Shown: positions 1-12,799, counted from the first letter of the stretch. The stretch is DNA of 64,000 nucleotides from Saxidomus purpurata (GCA_022818135.1 JAFMSR010000010.1:31420269-31484268); one strand, 5' to 3'. Notes: generated from the sequence alone by a model not told the origin. Translations and numbers: made by a program.

Positions 1-1040
1 ATTACATTTGAATGCATTCCCAGCAATCTGTGCATACTTCAGCGGACGAAAGGAACCAAAGTGCGAGGAATTTGAATGGCAAGGGTATACAGTATGTCTC
101 GGATATCATAAATGTATGTGGAAACTAATATTAATGAAAAGGTACGAAACCCAGGCACTTACCGGTAACTATTATCCACCATTTCCCGTGAAATATATCA
201 AAACGAAGTCAAGTGACTCCCCACAGATTTAAACTTGATTGTTTTACATTTGTTTTATGTGCTGCTCAGGATTCAATGAGCAGTCACCGAGTGTAGTCAA
301 TATAAGTGTAAAAACTAAATAGTTAAGTCTACAATTGGTGAAAATGGAAGATGAAAGTTTAGATACTTACCATAGTTAAGAATCAGGTTCGGAGGAATAG
401 CAATTTCCGGTACCAGTTATATATCTAGAAAAGAAAAACATAGAGCAGTACTAACTGACTTATTTACTCTGGTGTCTACAAAGAGATAATACTCCTCAAA
501 ATATTTTGCATATCGGATCGGCATTTCAGCTGATTTAGCCCACGCCGGTAGGCCTACCTTCCTGCAAGACGACTCTCTTGAATTACTTGTGACGAAACGT
601 TAAAACAGTGTGACGTCACTATCCAAAACACAACATTTGAATATCGTTTGTTTTTTTAGGATTATGCGCCGTTTCGCTAAGTTTGCATTTAAAATACTGT
701 TTAATTAAGTGCAAAACGGTATGTAAGAATAATATGTATTCCGTGACCTTTAGTTCAGATGGAAGTTACCGCATATAATAAATACCGGAAGTGATGGGTA
801 TTACTATCAGAACCGCGTGCTTATGACAGAAACTATTCATCTTGTTTGGTGCTTACTGAGTCCTAATATAACGTTATGATAGGACCCAGATGCTGAAGAG
901 CAATTGTGAGACGAGTGTGCTCAGTTATTTGAATAATATTCCATTTTAAGTAGTATTAAATATGTAGTATTAAGTACGTATTTATTTTTAACTGAACTAA
1001 AAAGATACACACAAAAATGCATGTACTTGTGTATTTTTAG
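1..1040. other. Upstream sequence with no recognised exon
   Basis: No coding exon can be supported here. By position this should be the intron before the penultimate exon of the partial channel gene, whose counterpart in the second gene is about 2 kb long. A 74-codon open frame at 8-232 has no DEG/ENaC motif and no convincing splice sites, so I treat it as chance. Confidence 0.5.
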
Positions 1041-2600
1041 ATTCAGATACAACTTTCTTCGAGTGCTCATCTACTATGAGGACCTGAACTACGAGTCCAT
1101 AACAGAGGAGCCCATGTATGAAGTAAGTTAAACACGAAGTGCCAGTCTGAAGTACCCATAGTAGAAAACAAAAGGCCATTTACCGGTGTATTCGTTAAAA
1201 TATTAGTTGTTTGGCTTGTAAAGATTGTAGATGCTTAAAGCATGGGTATATTTAATCGAATTAACTGTTTTAATTGTGACGCAGCACAGTGTACGGAAAA
1301 ACTGAAGATATATACCTTTAATATCTCATCATTAATCAGAGTCGCCGGAAGAGATAGAGGATAATTGTTGGTTTCGGTGTAAGATCACGTTATAATTTCA
1401 CCGAGTGGGCACCAAAAGTGATATTTTCACGAGTGGCGCAGCCACGAGTGAAAATAACAACTTTTGGTGTTCACGATTGAAATTATCGTGATATTACACC
1501 GATACCAACAATTTTTCTGTTTATTTTATGGTTAAAACTCTACTTTTATTGAGTTTATTTCTACAAAATATCGAAAATCGCGGGAAACGTCATCAGAAAC
1601 ATAGCGCAAATGACGTCATTTAAACGACGTCATCGTCGCATGGTTTCCAGTATTAATTACGCTCGGTATACTTTTTGACGTAAATCCGGGTTAAAGATTG
1701 CAAAACAGTGAAAAATAAAAATGGTAATCCACTGTTTCAAAACTGTGGATTATCACTTTTATTTCACTGAGAAAACTCTATAATTCACTGGAAAACATAA
1801 AATAAACAAAGAATATTAAATAACAAGTCAAGAAGATATAACAATGTTTGCTAATGAAAGTTTTATTGATGAATAGTTTGTTTACAGTCATGACATTTCA
1901 TTTCAAAGAAAAGACTTTTACTTGTATTAATAGAACAAGATAATAAAATAAAATAATATACATTTTAAAAAATCTAACTCACAGTTACTTCTGTCCAAGA
2001 GCAGCAAGTAGTTGAAGCATAAGACAATGCAAGACAATATAATCTTTATTTATAGTCGGTTTTAATAAACAAAATAACACTAGCTATAAACTATTTCCCA
2101 ACATAACATAGATTATCCAATAACATGCAAATATATATTCTATGGAGAGAAATTAATAGTAACACATAAATATAAGTACCAAATACGTTTATATACATAA
2201 TAATGAATCAGAAAAAATATTTAAATTCTCAACAACAAGCTGTTTATTCGAATTACCAATTTCAAGCTATCTGAATATTTACAAATTAACATTTGCAAGT
2301 TGTATGTTCGCAAAAAAAGCCTCTTAACATTCAAAGTTAGTTACTGTTTACACCTCATCTGCATAATAATGATGTAAATTAACTTTCTTTCAGTAAACAT
2401 GCTGTCTGATGTTGTTTAAAGAATGTGCATTTTTTTTTCAGAGTGTCCGATTCCTTTCTGACATAGGAGGTGCAATGGGCTTGTTTCTTGGAGCATCGGT
2501 ATTAAGTTTTGTAGAAGCTGTGCAACTAGTTCTAGAAGTTATCTTGTACATGAAAAACAAAAAGGATATGAAAAATCGTGTAATAGACCTCAAACAATAA
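1041..2600 (+). CDS. DEG/ENaC-family cation channel, partial (last two coding exons)
   Basis: Only the C-terminal end of this gene lies in the window. Exon 1041-1122 follows a TTTTTAG acceptor and ends at GTAAGT. It encodes FRYNFLRVLIYYEDLNYES plus ITEEPMYE, the extracellular palm strand before TM2. Exon 2442-2600 follows a T-rich acceptor and encodes SVRFLSDIGGAMGLFLGASV, the rest of TM2 and a short basic tail ending at TAA. The GAS triplet matches the GxS selectivity filter of the family. Exon lengths (82 nt for the first) and phases are the same as in the two complete genes downstream, but the protein is clearly more diverged from them than they are from each other. It is therefore an older tandem member of the cluster. 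Family members are trimeric sodium channels in the plasma membrane, gated by peptides, protons or mechanical force; the stimulus here cannot be inferred. Confidence 0.88.
1358..1812 (+). repeat. MITE-like interspersed repeat, copy 1
   Basis: This sequence sits in the last intron of the partial channel gene and recurs in the same orientation at about 10605-11010. It begins GGATAATTGTTGGTTTCGG and contains an inner inverted pair (GTGTAA.ATCACG ... CGTGATATTACA), a repeated ACGAGTG, and TGACGTCA-like boxes. It ends near AACATAAAATAAACAAA. No open frame is present, so it is probably a non-autonomous DNA element. Confidence 0.55.
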
Positions 2601-3739
2601 AGGTGCGAATGAAATAAGACCACGGTCTCTAATATTACCTGGACGGATGATTAGAGAGAGGATGTGACAATTTATTATTTTAAAGTCACCAAAGATATTT
2701 CATATCCAAAACGAGTTTATCAAAAAATTTCAAAAGACAAGTCTGTTCGTATAATTTTTCTTTCATAGAAAAATCAAAAAACAAAAATGGTACAGCCAAC
2801 TGTATCCTGTGAGTCTATAATAATACAACGGTGGACTGTAACACCGGATACAGCTCCTTTCGAATACAGCTCCCCAGTGAGCTGTATTCGGTGCACATTA
2901 ACGAATACGGCTCCCCGGGTAGCTGTATTCGTTGCGCATCAACGAATACAGCTCCCCTTATCAAATGGGAGCTGTATTCGGGGTTATTGTACCTTTTTTT
3001 CGAATAGAGCGCCCCAGTGACCCGATGCAACAAAGACGTATCATTCGTTTATACAGATACGCGGCAAAGAATTTATTATAGAATAACAAAGATTCATACT
3101 GCAATTCAGGATGTGGGATGTCTGTCTTTTTGTCCGCACATGTTGGGCGGACAGTAGAATGAAAATTTGAACTTTAATTACCTTTTTGCTGATATTGGAG
3201 AAACATTTTCTTTCAATAAACCTTCATTGTTTTCATGACGATAGCACATAAGGCAGGAAAAATGTTGTCGGACTGAAGCTCATGCACGTCAGGGTACACT
3301 TCTGTCTGACAGACGGACGGATAAGACAACAGACAGGGTAGGACAACAGACAGATGGTGGGACAAATAGACGGACGGAAAAGATGTAATATGCAGTATAT
3401 TGCACATGTGTTTTAGGCAATTGAGGTTCCTAATTTCTGTCTGTGGACATTTTTAACATAGGGATCATGGCTCTTTATATATTCTAATAAAGCAAACATA
3501 GGGAGCTTTATTCGAATTTGCATATGCTTTGCTTCGAATACAGCTCCGCTATATGAGCGTCAATTTGGTATGTAGTAGGTAGTTGGTAGTTGGATATTCG
3601 AATAACCAACTACCTACTAGTTGGTAGTTGGTTATTTGTAATTCCAAACTATATAAAAGCTGGTAGTTGCTAACTCAATACACTATCACCAGAATGAAAT
3701 GTTCAAACACACCATTCCTCTTCCTTAACACAGAATAAA

Positions 3740-4160
3740 TCAGGGGACCTAGTTGGTTATTCGTGTGAATCTCCAACTACCAACCAGAAGGTAGTTGGTA
3801 ATTCGAACTTTGCATGTATCCCTCTCAAAAAAGAAAGTATTTTTCCGGAAGAAATGTAACTGATATATAACAAGATAGATGTATTCTACTACATGGTAAC
3901 ACCCGCTTCTTCCTACATCCACCAGGGGACTCAGTTGGTTATTCGCGTGAATCCCCGGTGAATTCGGTTTTTGAATGTATTTCAAGGAAAACAGATAGCT
4001 TTTTTCAAGAACAACTGTAACTGATTTATAACCAGTTAAATGTATTCAACATCATGGTAACACTCCCTTTTCCTACATCCACCAGGGGACTCAGTTGGTT
4101 ATTCGCGTGAAACCCAACTACCTACCAGAAGGTAGTAGGTTATCGAACTTTTCATGTAAT
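3740..4160 (-). repeat. 182-bp satellite, reverse-oriented units (left arm)
   Basis: About 2.4 units are reverse complements of the right-arm array. Landmarks are GTTATTCGCGTGAAT, CTACATCCACCAGGGGACTC and the CCAACTACC...GGTAGTTGG hairpin. Spacing between units is 180 and 162 bp. The units are more diverged than those of the right arm. Confidence 0.85.
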
Positions 4161-5084
4161 AAGATACTTGTTAATCATTTAATAACAACGGATCTCTGCT
4201 GAGATTTATCATTCATTTTCGAAATAGTGGTTATATATGTATCAAATAATTACAACACACTGATATTCGTATTTTTTGTACAGGGATTCAAGCAGACATG
4301 CTTTACGTGTGTAAAGTTTTTACGAGTGCGTTTGATCATATGCAGTACAACCACATGAGAGAAACAGGGTTGGCAAGCCAAGACTCGGTTTACTGTAAAA
4401 TGGTTGTTGTTATTGTTGTATTGAATTGGAACTTGCGGAACATCAACTTAAAAATGGCCTGTGTTACTACTAAACTTCTCATAATCAACACATACTGTCA
4501 ACACCGTGATAGATGGTTCTTGTCGAAATATAACAGCTATCCTTTTATTGTAATCCAGTAAATGTAATGTTTGATTTCCAAACAAATATCAACGCACGTC
4601 ATTTTTTCTGACGTAAATACATAATTACAAATATTACTTGGAATTAAATGTACATCCAGTTGTTAGTGATAGTAACGTAGTTGAAACATATAGAACATTT
4701 GATTTTAACAAGATATGAAATAATGGTAGTGAACATTGAAACCCTTTCATTTCCTTTTCGTGTTGGTACCTTTATATTCATCCAAAGGAAAAGGTTAGTA
4801 CATGGGAAGTACTAAATGTACACGGACTAGCACTGGACAATCCTAGATCTTAGTCTGACAGACTTCTTCATAATTCGCACCACTTTGCGCTAAATAGGTG
4901 AAATTTGTACTTGATAACGTACTGCGTATTTGAATTATGATTATTGCTCATGGTGCATGCTCTTAAAAGATGATACAAATGACAGTTAAACATTTATCTG
5001 GTAATATATCCGCTATAGCAATTCCTGAAAAAAACTTTCTGTTTTCAGTAAAAAAAATCATTCAAAATCCGAATAACCAACTAC

Positions 5085-7300
5085 CTTTAGGTTGGTAGTT
5101 GGAGATTCACGCGAATAACCAACTGAGTCCTCTGGTGGATGTAGGGAGAAGGGGGTGTTACCATGTTGTAGAACACATCTATCTTGTTATATATCAGTAA
5201 CATTTATTCCGGAAAAATACTTTCTATTTTGACGGGAAAACATACAAAGTTCGAATTACCAACTACCTTCTGGTTGGTAGTTGGGGATTCACGCGAATAA
5301 CCAACTGAGTCCTCTGGTGGACGTAGGGAGAAGGGGGTGTTGCCATGTTGTAGAACACATTTATCTTGTTATATATCAGTTACCTTTATTCTGGAACAAA
5401 ACTTTCTTTTTTGAAAGGAATACATGCAAATTCGAATTACCAACTACCTTCTGGTTGGTAGTTGGGGATTCACGCGAATAACCAACTGAGTCCCCTGGTG
5501 TACGTAGGGAGAAGGGGGTGTTACCATGTTGTAGAACACATCTATCTTGTTATATATCCGTTACATTTATTCCGGAAAAGAACTTCTATTTTGACGGGAA
5601 AACATACAAAGTTCGAATTACCAACTACCTTCTGGTTGGTAGTTGGGGATTTACGCGAATAACCAACTGAGTCCCCTGGTGTACGTAGGGAGAAGGGGGT
5701 GTTACCATGTTGTAGAACACATCTATCTTGTTATATATCCGTTACATTTATTCCGGAAAAAAACTTCTATTTTGACGGGAAAACATACAAAGTTCGAATT
5801 ACCAACTACCTTCTGGTTGGTAGTTGAGGATTCACGCGAATAACCAACTGAGTCCTCTGGTGGACGTAGGGAGAAGGGTGTTTTACCATGTTGTAGAACA
5901 CATCTATCTTGTTATATATCAGTAACATTTCTTCCGGAAAAATACTTTCTTTTTTGAGAGGAATACATGCAAAGTTCGAATTACCAACTACCTTCTGGTT
6001 GGTAGTTGGGGATTCACTCGAATAACCAACTGAGTCCTCTGGTGGACGTAGGGAGAAAGGGGTGTTACCATTTTGTAGAACACATCTCTTTTGTTATATA
6101 TCCGTTACATTTATTCCGGAAAAATACTTTCTTTTTTGAGAGGAATTCATGCAAAGTTCGAATTACCAACTACCTTCTGGTTGGTAGTTGGGGATTCACG
6201 CGAATAACCAACTGAGTCCCCTGGTGGACGTAGGGAGAAGGGGGTGTTACCATGTTGTAGAACACATCTATCTTGTTATATATCAGTTACATTTATTCCG
6301 GAAAAATACTTTCTATTTTGACGGGAAAACATACAAAGTTCGAATTACCAACTACCTTCTGGTTGGTAGTTGGGGATTCACGCGAATAACCAACTGAGTT
6401 CCCTGGTGGACGTAGAGAGAAGGGCGTGTTACCATGTTGTAGAACACATCTATCTTGTTATATATCAGTTACATTTATTCCGAAAAAATACTTTCTATTT
6501 TGAAGGGGGATACATGCAAAGTTCGAATTACCAATTACCTTCTGGTTGGTAGTTGGGGATTCACGCGAATAACCAACTGAGTCCCCTGGTGGACGTAGAG
6601 AGAAGGGGGTGTTACCATGTTGTAGAACACATCTATCTTGTTATATATCCGTTACATTTATTCCGGAAAAAGACTTTCTATTTTGAAGGGGGATACATGC
6701 AAAGTTCGAATTACCAACTACCTTCTGGTTGGTAGTTGGGGATTCACGCGAATAACCAACTGAGTCCCCTGGTGGACGTAGGGAGAAGGGTGTTTTGCCA
6801 TGTTGTAGAACACATCTATCTTGTTATATATCAGTGACATTTCTTCCGGAAAAATACTTTCTTTTTTGAGAGGAATACATGCAAAGTTCGAATTACCAAC
6901 TACCTTCTGGTTGGTAGTTGGGGATTCACGCGAATAACCAACTGAGTCCTCTGGTGGACGTAGGGAGAAAGGGGTGTTGCCATGTTGTAGAACACATCTC
7001 TCTTGTTATATATCCGTTACATTTATTCCGGAAAAAGACTTTCTTTTTTGAGAGGAATTCATGCAAAGTTCGAATTACCAACTACCTTCTGGTTGGTAGT
7101 TGGGGATTCACGCGAATAACCAACTGAGTCCCCTGGTGGACGTAGGGAGAAGGTCGTGTTACCATGTTGTAGAACACATCTATCTTGTTATATATCAGTT
7201 AGATTTCTTCCGAAAAAATACTTTCTTTTTTGAGAGGAATACATGCAAAGTTCGAATTACCAACTACCTTCTGGTTGGTAGTTGGAGATTCACACGGATT
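5085..7300 (+). repeat. 182-bp satellite array, about 12 units (right arm)
   Basis: The phrase GATTCACGCGAATAACCAAC recurs every 181-183 bp from about 5101 to 7285. Each unit carries the hairpin CCAACTACC-ttct-GGTTGGTAGTTGG, a GAGTCCCCTGGTGGACGTAG box and a CCGGAAAAA box. The small open frames starting MGIHANNQLSPLVDVGRR are read through these units and are by-products of the repeat, not genes. Confidence 0.95.
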
Positions 7301-7599
7301 ACCAACTGAGTTCCCCTGATTTATTCTGTGTTAAGGAAGGGATATGGTGTGTTTGAACATTTCATTCTGGTGTATTGAGTTAGCAACTACCAGCTGTTAT
7401 ATAGTTTGGAATTACGAATAACCAACTACCAACTAGTAGGTAGTTGGTTATTCGAATATCCAACTACCAACTACCTACTACCTACCAAATTGACGCTCAT
7501 CTCCGCTATACCAAGGGAGCTGTATTCGTTAATGTGCACCGAATACAGCTCCCCGGGGAGCTGTATTCGGAAGGAGCTGTATCCGGTGTTACAGTGGAC

Positions 7600-8170
7600 T
7601 CGTTTTTCACGTGAATATGTGTATTTGACAATAAAGGTTCTGTAGGTTTTTGTACAGTACGTTTAATGCTGATTAGTTTACAGTTACGTGACACAAGATG
7701 GCACTACTATAAGTCAGTTTGGATAAGTTGCTAGTGACGTCATGTTATGGTTACAGATTTTAGACGTTGTTATTATTGAAAAACAGGGGAAACACTATTT
7801 ACGACAATTCTGTATTTGTATTAAATCTCGTCTCGATACAGAGAAAGTACATGTAATAGTTCAGTGTTTACCGTAGAAGACTGTAACAGTGTGGGAGTTC
7901 TGTAATTCGGCTGGTTCGAATCCCAAATAACTACATTTTTGTACATAAATTTCAAAGGATTAGATCAATTAGGTGAGTTTGTTCGGTTTGCTTGATATTT
8001 TGGTGATTATCTTGAGCAATGATTGAGCAATGTCGTTTCTATGCATGAGATTTTTTATGAATTTCCTTGATTTTGCGTAAGTTTGTTTGAAAACTATTCA
8101 GGTTTATTGAAACATCATTAGGTATAAAAATCTATGATAAGACAGTCTGTATGCCAGTTTTTTCCCTAGT
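7600..8170. other. Non-coding stretch
   Basis: I see no gene or repeat pair here. A TATAAAAA sequence lies at 8122, shortly before the transposase remnant. Confidence 0.4.
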
Positions 8171-8375
8171 ATGTCTTCACCTAAACGTAAAGTTACTCTC
8201 AATGATGCTGAATCTGCTGCATATACTCTTAAAACAATTTCTTTGCAAATTGGCAACATAGAACTCTATAATTGTGTTATATCAATAGATCAAATCACTG
8301 ACAGTTTACGGAGTGCAGCTTCAACAAATTATAAGAAAATAACAGTCTGAGACTACTTTACGAAAGTTAACTTAT
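8171..8375 (+). pseudogene. Tigger/pogo-type transposase C-terminus, decayed
   Basis: An open frame of 59 codons from ATG 8171 to TGA 8350 starts MSSPKRKVTLNDAESAAYTL and contains a short helical-looking region followed by NYKKITV. Just past the stop, in the same frame, comes DYFTKV. The pattern (a leucine-rich helix, a spacer, then K-[KQ]-x-[TI]-x-D-[FY]-F) resembles the extreme C-terminus of Tigger/pogo transposases as I know them. The element end at 8505-8598 supports this. The DDE catalytic domain is absent, so this is a truncated, internally stopped remnant. Confidence 0.45.
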
Positions 8376-8504
8376 GATGTACATGTATATTGTTTTACAT
8401 TAAAAGCATTAAGAAGTGTATCATATAGATTGATATGCCATATGTGTACTGTAATAAACTACCTTAACTAGATATTGTCCTATTTTATCAAATTTTTATT
8501 TTAT

Positions 8505-8598
8505 CCTTGTCAACCTGGATATAGTGGTCACCTGCCTATAGTGGTCACTTTTACCCAGTCCCCTTGCGGACCGCTATAGGCAGGTTAGACTGTATTCT
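8505..8598 (+). repeat. Tigger/pogo-like 3' terminal repeat
   Basis: GTCAACCTGGATATAGTGGTCACC is followed by CCTATAGTGGTCACTTTTAC and ends CTATAGGCAGGTTAGACTGTA. The CTATAGxCAGG..GACTGTA ending with a TA target is the typical layout of invertebrate Tigger-like termini. The matching 5' end was not found in the window. Confidence 0.5.
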
Positions 8599-9586
8599 GT
8601 AGACTGTATTCTGAAAGCATGTGCAATTTGTTTGCAACTCGAGAGTAGTGGCGGCCAAAATCATGCAAATATGTTCGTGAGTTTTGTACCTTTTACAAGT
8701 GTATATATTTACTTATACTTTAAGGAGTTCATTAATTTCTGGTTGATATCTTAACAATGTAAAAAATAACACTACAATAGTAGAACTCTTAACTTTTTTT
8801 TTAAATCTCACTTCGAAGGAAAAAAGAAAATGATTTAAAAAAACAGATTGTTATGCACATGACTCGAACCCTTACCAGTGTGTATGATAGTCCGGCACAG
8901 ATATGTGTTAATTGTTGACTGCGCAGCTGCATTTCTGCGGTGACAGTTGCGCTATCCACAGTTATCGAAATAAATTTCTCTGACCTGAATATTTCCAAAA
9001 TACCTAGTTTTTGTTTGTTCTTTGTTTCTTTTACCACTTTGCCTATGATTTCACCGATGAGTACCGACTACGTTTTGCAGTGACACGGCAAGGAACATCA
9101 TGAATTAACATTAACTATTCAATTAACGGAAGGGAAATTTGTGGTTTGTATTTTTTATCATTTTTTTTTGCATATGAAAAGTATAGTTTGCGTGTCAAAG
9201 CAGTAACTGTTCTTTTTGTTGTTTCTGACATAAGATTTTCAATGTTTGTGATACTGGGGCAGTGGGAGAAGTTTAGTATACATTCTATTAGATCTAGCCT
9301 TTTTTGTGGAGGTGAAGTTCGGTAATATTGGATTATATTTATCCTTGAAAAAGTCATTATGGCCTGTGGGGTAGTAAGCAGTAACTAAACGCTATATCTC
9401 ATTTTTCAGCTTGGTATATTTCACTTTTTCAAATTCTTTGAAATGTTTCATACGTTCAAATCTCTTGACAGATTTACATGTGATCTCATTGTAGACCTTA
9501 TCGCTTGTGATTATGTTTCGTGACCTGTTAATATGCATTGTGAAGCTTATGTATTTTGATAATGTACCTGTATGTGTATTCGTTAA
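8599..9586. other. Non-coding stretch with two unassigned short frames
   Basis: Minus-strand open frames at 8801-9037 (78 codons) and 9115-9357 (80 codons) match no family I recognise and lack splice or promoter context. I treat them as chance frames. Confidence 0.4.
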
Positions 9587-9591
9587 ATAAA

Positions 9592-9632
9592 TGTTCTGTT
9601 CTTCTGTTCTGTTCTGTTCTGTTCTGTTCTGT
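9592..9632 (+). repeat. (TTCTG)n microsatellite
   Basis: TGTTC/TTCTG pentamers repeat about eight times with one interruption. Confidence 0.95.
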
Positions 9633-10604
9633 TATAATAATGAAGCCCCTTGATGGATTTTCTTAAAATTTGACTCAGTTTTCTGCATATCAAAAATATG
9701 TTCTTAGTGTGTAACTCGGCGTCATTCAAAGGTGATGTGTCTTAATTTTGTCCAAATTGTAACTCCTGACCCACATGCAGGATTTAAAATGAGCATGTCA
9801 CAAATAATAATCGTGTAGTAATTGAGGCTAGTGGAACGAGAGAAGCCATTTCTTGTGATAATGCGGAGTATTTTAATCTTTTTCAGCGATAGCTAAAGTA
9901 ACTAATAAAAAAGTGACAGTTCCGAGTAGTATTCCAACTGTACTCGGTGAACTTCGTTTTGTTCAGATCTATATTTTGACGCGCGTAGACCCCGATTTAG
10001 GTCACTTGACTCAAAGAGTCATATCGGGACTCACGTGACCCTTACTTCGACGCCACTCGCCTCCGATATGACTTTATGTGGATATAATACCATCATTTAT
10101 CAACGCTGTAAATATGATTAGGATATATAAACATGATTTCTATATTCATTCTATTGTTTTTTTGGCAAATTATATTTATTATTGTTTATGATATACGAAT
10201 GTTTTAGGAGTTACATATGATATTAACAAATGACAAGTCATCTGAAATAGGCAAAGACATGCCATGACTGTAAAATATTTAATTGCAAATAAATGTATCG
10301 GTATAGGTATTCATTTTGCTATTTGTTAGGCAATTTTTCTATCTACTTAAATAAGTTTTGAAGGAAGTTTGAGAAAAAGTTGATTTTTTTTGTCAGCCTT
10401 CCTATCATTTAATATTTCACAAGTTTTCTTTGGAATTATATATGATGGCAATTGCAATAACGGTGGTCATGTGAAATAAAGAGGTTAGTATACATTGTTG
10501 AGTTCAATACAGAATTCATAGCTGTAAAACCTATATTGGACTACGCTGTGTACCCGTCCAATCAGAATTCGACAACTAATTTAAAATCTGTGATATATAG
10601 AGGA
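9633..10604. other. Non-coding stretch
   Basis: No exon is recognisable. GTCATATCGG at about 10018 and CCGATATGAC at about 10066 form a loose inverted pair around CACGTGACCC, which may be part of a small palindromic repeat. Confidence 0.4.
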
Positions 10605-11010
10605 TAATTGTTGGTTTCGGTGTAATATCACGTTATAATTTCACCGAGTGGGCACCAAAAGTGATATTTTCACGAGTGGCGCAGCCACGAGTGAAAATAA
10701 CTACTTTTGGTGTTCACGAGTGAAATTATCGTGATATTACATTGATACCAATAATATTTTTGTTTATTTTATGTCTGAAACTCTCATTTTGTTGAGTTTA
10801 TTTCGGGACGGGAAACGTCACCAGGAAGCATAGGAAACGTGACGTCATTTTAACGACGTCATCGTAGTATGGTTTCCGGCATTCATTACGCTCAGTATAC
10901 TTTTTGACGCTAATCCGGGTAACATATTTTGATAATTTTTACCGAGTGGACAGTGAGTTTACCGGGATATAATCCACCGTTATATTTCGATAAACCACCG
11001 AAACACATAA
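10605..11010 (+). repeat. MITE-like interspersed repeat, copy 2
   Basis: This is the same family and orientation as 1358-1812. It shares GAGTGGGCACCAAAAGTGAT, the ACGAGTGGCGCAGCCACGAG segment and the GACGTCATCGTxxxATGGTTTCC segment. It ends near ACACATAAAATAAAACA. Confidence 0.6.
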
Positions 11011-11639
11011 AATAAAACATCATCCATATTAATGTTTTACCTTTTATTAATGATAGTATGAGGTTATTATATATGTTGAGTATTGGACGTCAAACTTGGT
11101 CATTTTGCTCAAATGTTATGTTAAATAACGCCGAAAGTTGCCATTCAATTCTAAAACGTTTTCGACGGCTCCTGGAACAAGCTGTTACGAAGAAAGTATC
11201 ACATCTTTACGGAAACGTTTATTGACCCCTACTTCTACGGAAAAAGCCGAGTGATGTTTCGATTGAAAGTTCAAAGTGCACTGTGCACTATTGTCTAAAT
11301 GTGGTTAAAGGAAATGCCCTTACTGGTATACCGCCATATCAGTATGAACTGTCTGGGTAGGATAAAATATCACATAATATTATCTTTTTTTATTCGACTG
11401 TAAATTTCTTTCAATTCTTAATATGGCCTTTTAAACAGTATGAGGCCTCTATATTAGTTAAAATTTATATAGAAAACAGTAGTTAATACACTTTTCCTGT
11501 ATCCCTTATTTAGCATTTAAGTTAGTCATATCACAACATTTTTAATTTGTCGTCACGTGATCTGTAAAAACAGCCATATCATCAATTTTCGCAACATGGA
11601 AAATATGCATTATATGTCGTTTTATTATAATTATGCACC

Positions 11640-11850
11640 TTATTCTATAAGTAGACAATGTATGAGATAAGTTCGATCCCTACCATCGCTGTGTCGGTGA
11701 TGTCCTTAGGCAAAACACAAATAATTCCACATTGCCTCCCTCTCTTCGAGGTTGATTCCATCTAGAATGAGTCTCGAGAGCGATTAATATACAGTAAGTT
11801 GTAAGAACTTGTTTCGCAATCGAGAATAAATAATTTAGTATAAACTAAAA
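11640..11850 (+). repeat. tRNA-derived SINE-like copy
   Basis: GTTCGATCCC at about 11669 resembles an RNA polymerase III B box. The 3' tail (AATCGAGAATAAATAATTTAGT then ATAAACTAAA) matches the tail of the SINE inserted at 24903-25035. The 5' boundary is uncertain. Confidence 0.45.
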
Positions 11851-12359
11851 TAAGCTTACGTTAAGACGTTGTTTTCCAATTGGGGAAAATCAGGTCTTAC
11901 TGTTAGAGTATTAGATAAATGAAGATAATCTTATGTAAATAAAGTATATTTTAACTTATTAAACCTTTCTTATTCTGTATCATACCGTTAATCCTTCAAA
12001 GGAGATAGGATATGCATATATTGGTTCGTCTGTCAGTGACGCAATTGTAATAAAAAAACTTTTAAAAAGTGGTGTCTGAGTTCATCGTTCACGTAACCAA
12101 TACTTGACAAAGGGACTCAACCTCAGTGCATGTGCACTTAATAACTAATATACTTGCAGATTTGGGTTCACAACGATGAGACCTGTGCGTATGCAGTTTA
12201 TTCTTTTCTGATTTATAATTAATGAAACTTCATACTTTACATTAATTGGTGCAATGCTAAAGCTTGATAGTTGGTCTTATTTCCGTTGATTTAAGTATTC
12301 GCAAAGTAGTGAAGCTGTGACTGGAACATCATGTAACCTGTAACGTCGGCTCCTTAACT
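11851..12359. other. Non-coding stretch
   Basis: I see no exon, RNA gene or repeat that I can support. Confidence 0.4.
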
Positions 12360-12590
12360 TTCATATTTTTCAGATGTCAGTATATAATGGTTTTCTGTTA
12401 AGGCCATCGCGTTTTTAACGAACATCAAACTGCAAAGCATGATTTTAATTTGATGAAAGCTCGAAAAACCGATGACATGATGAAGAAAACGCACTGTTAA
12501 AATGGTAAAAGTACGATGGTACGATCGGGAAAACGCGATATTAAGATGATGAAAGCTACCGGATGGTACGCAAGTAACGAATACAGCTGA
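12360..12590 (+). repeat. Dispersed repeat, inverted partner of 59515-60090
   Basis: GGTTTTCTGTTAAGGCCATCG followed by CGTTTTTAACGAACATCAAAC matches the reverse complement of 59998-60045. The flanking CTTAACTTTCATATTTTTCAG also matches the far side (60050-60090). After the head come degenerate ACGATGGTACGAT motifs like those of the 59.5-kb minisatellite. Confidence 0.6.
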
Positions 12591-12799
12591 CTAATCAAAT
12601 GGTTTTTACGAAATGTTCTTCGCATAAGCCCAGTGACCCGATTCAACATAACGTGAATATTCATTTCGTAAAACCGACGGAATTTGATTTCAAAATAAAA
12701 ACGAAATTAATATAGTTCGTAAAAACAAAATCTTATTTCGTTTTTAACGAAATCTTATTTTGATTTTAGTTTTTATGAAATAACTTTTCGTTTTACGGA

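Larger units (their letters stand above)
2837..7593. mobile_element. Foldback-like element with satellite-filled inverted arms
   Basis: The left end at 2837 (TGTAACACCGGATACAGCTC) and the reverse complement of the right end at 7593 are near-identical for about 110 bp. GTGGAC is duplicated directly outside both ends (2831-2836 and 7594-7599), giving a 6-bp target duplication. Further in, 3535-3780 matches the reverse complement of 7290-7530. Inside that, about 2.4 units of a 182-bp satellite run in reverse (3740-4160) and about 12 units run forward (5085-7300). A core of about 0.9 kb (4160-5080) separates them. No transposase is recognisable. The left arm has an extra piece of about 580 bp (2955-3535). 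Long inverted arms built from tandem repeats are the hallmark of foldback elements. Assignment to a named family is not possible from sequence alone. Confidence 0.75.

Noticed and set aside
8..232. 74-codon frame, considered as the preceding exon of channel gene 1
   Set aside because: It does not align with exon 11 of gene 2 (SVLMTEMCEMYKTPYW...) or any other DEG/ENaC exon.
5281..7309. Serial open frames starting MGIHANNQLSPLVDVGRR
   Set aside because: They are the same 182-bp satellite read repeatedly, with no promoter or splice context. Their similarity reflects the repeat, not a gene family.
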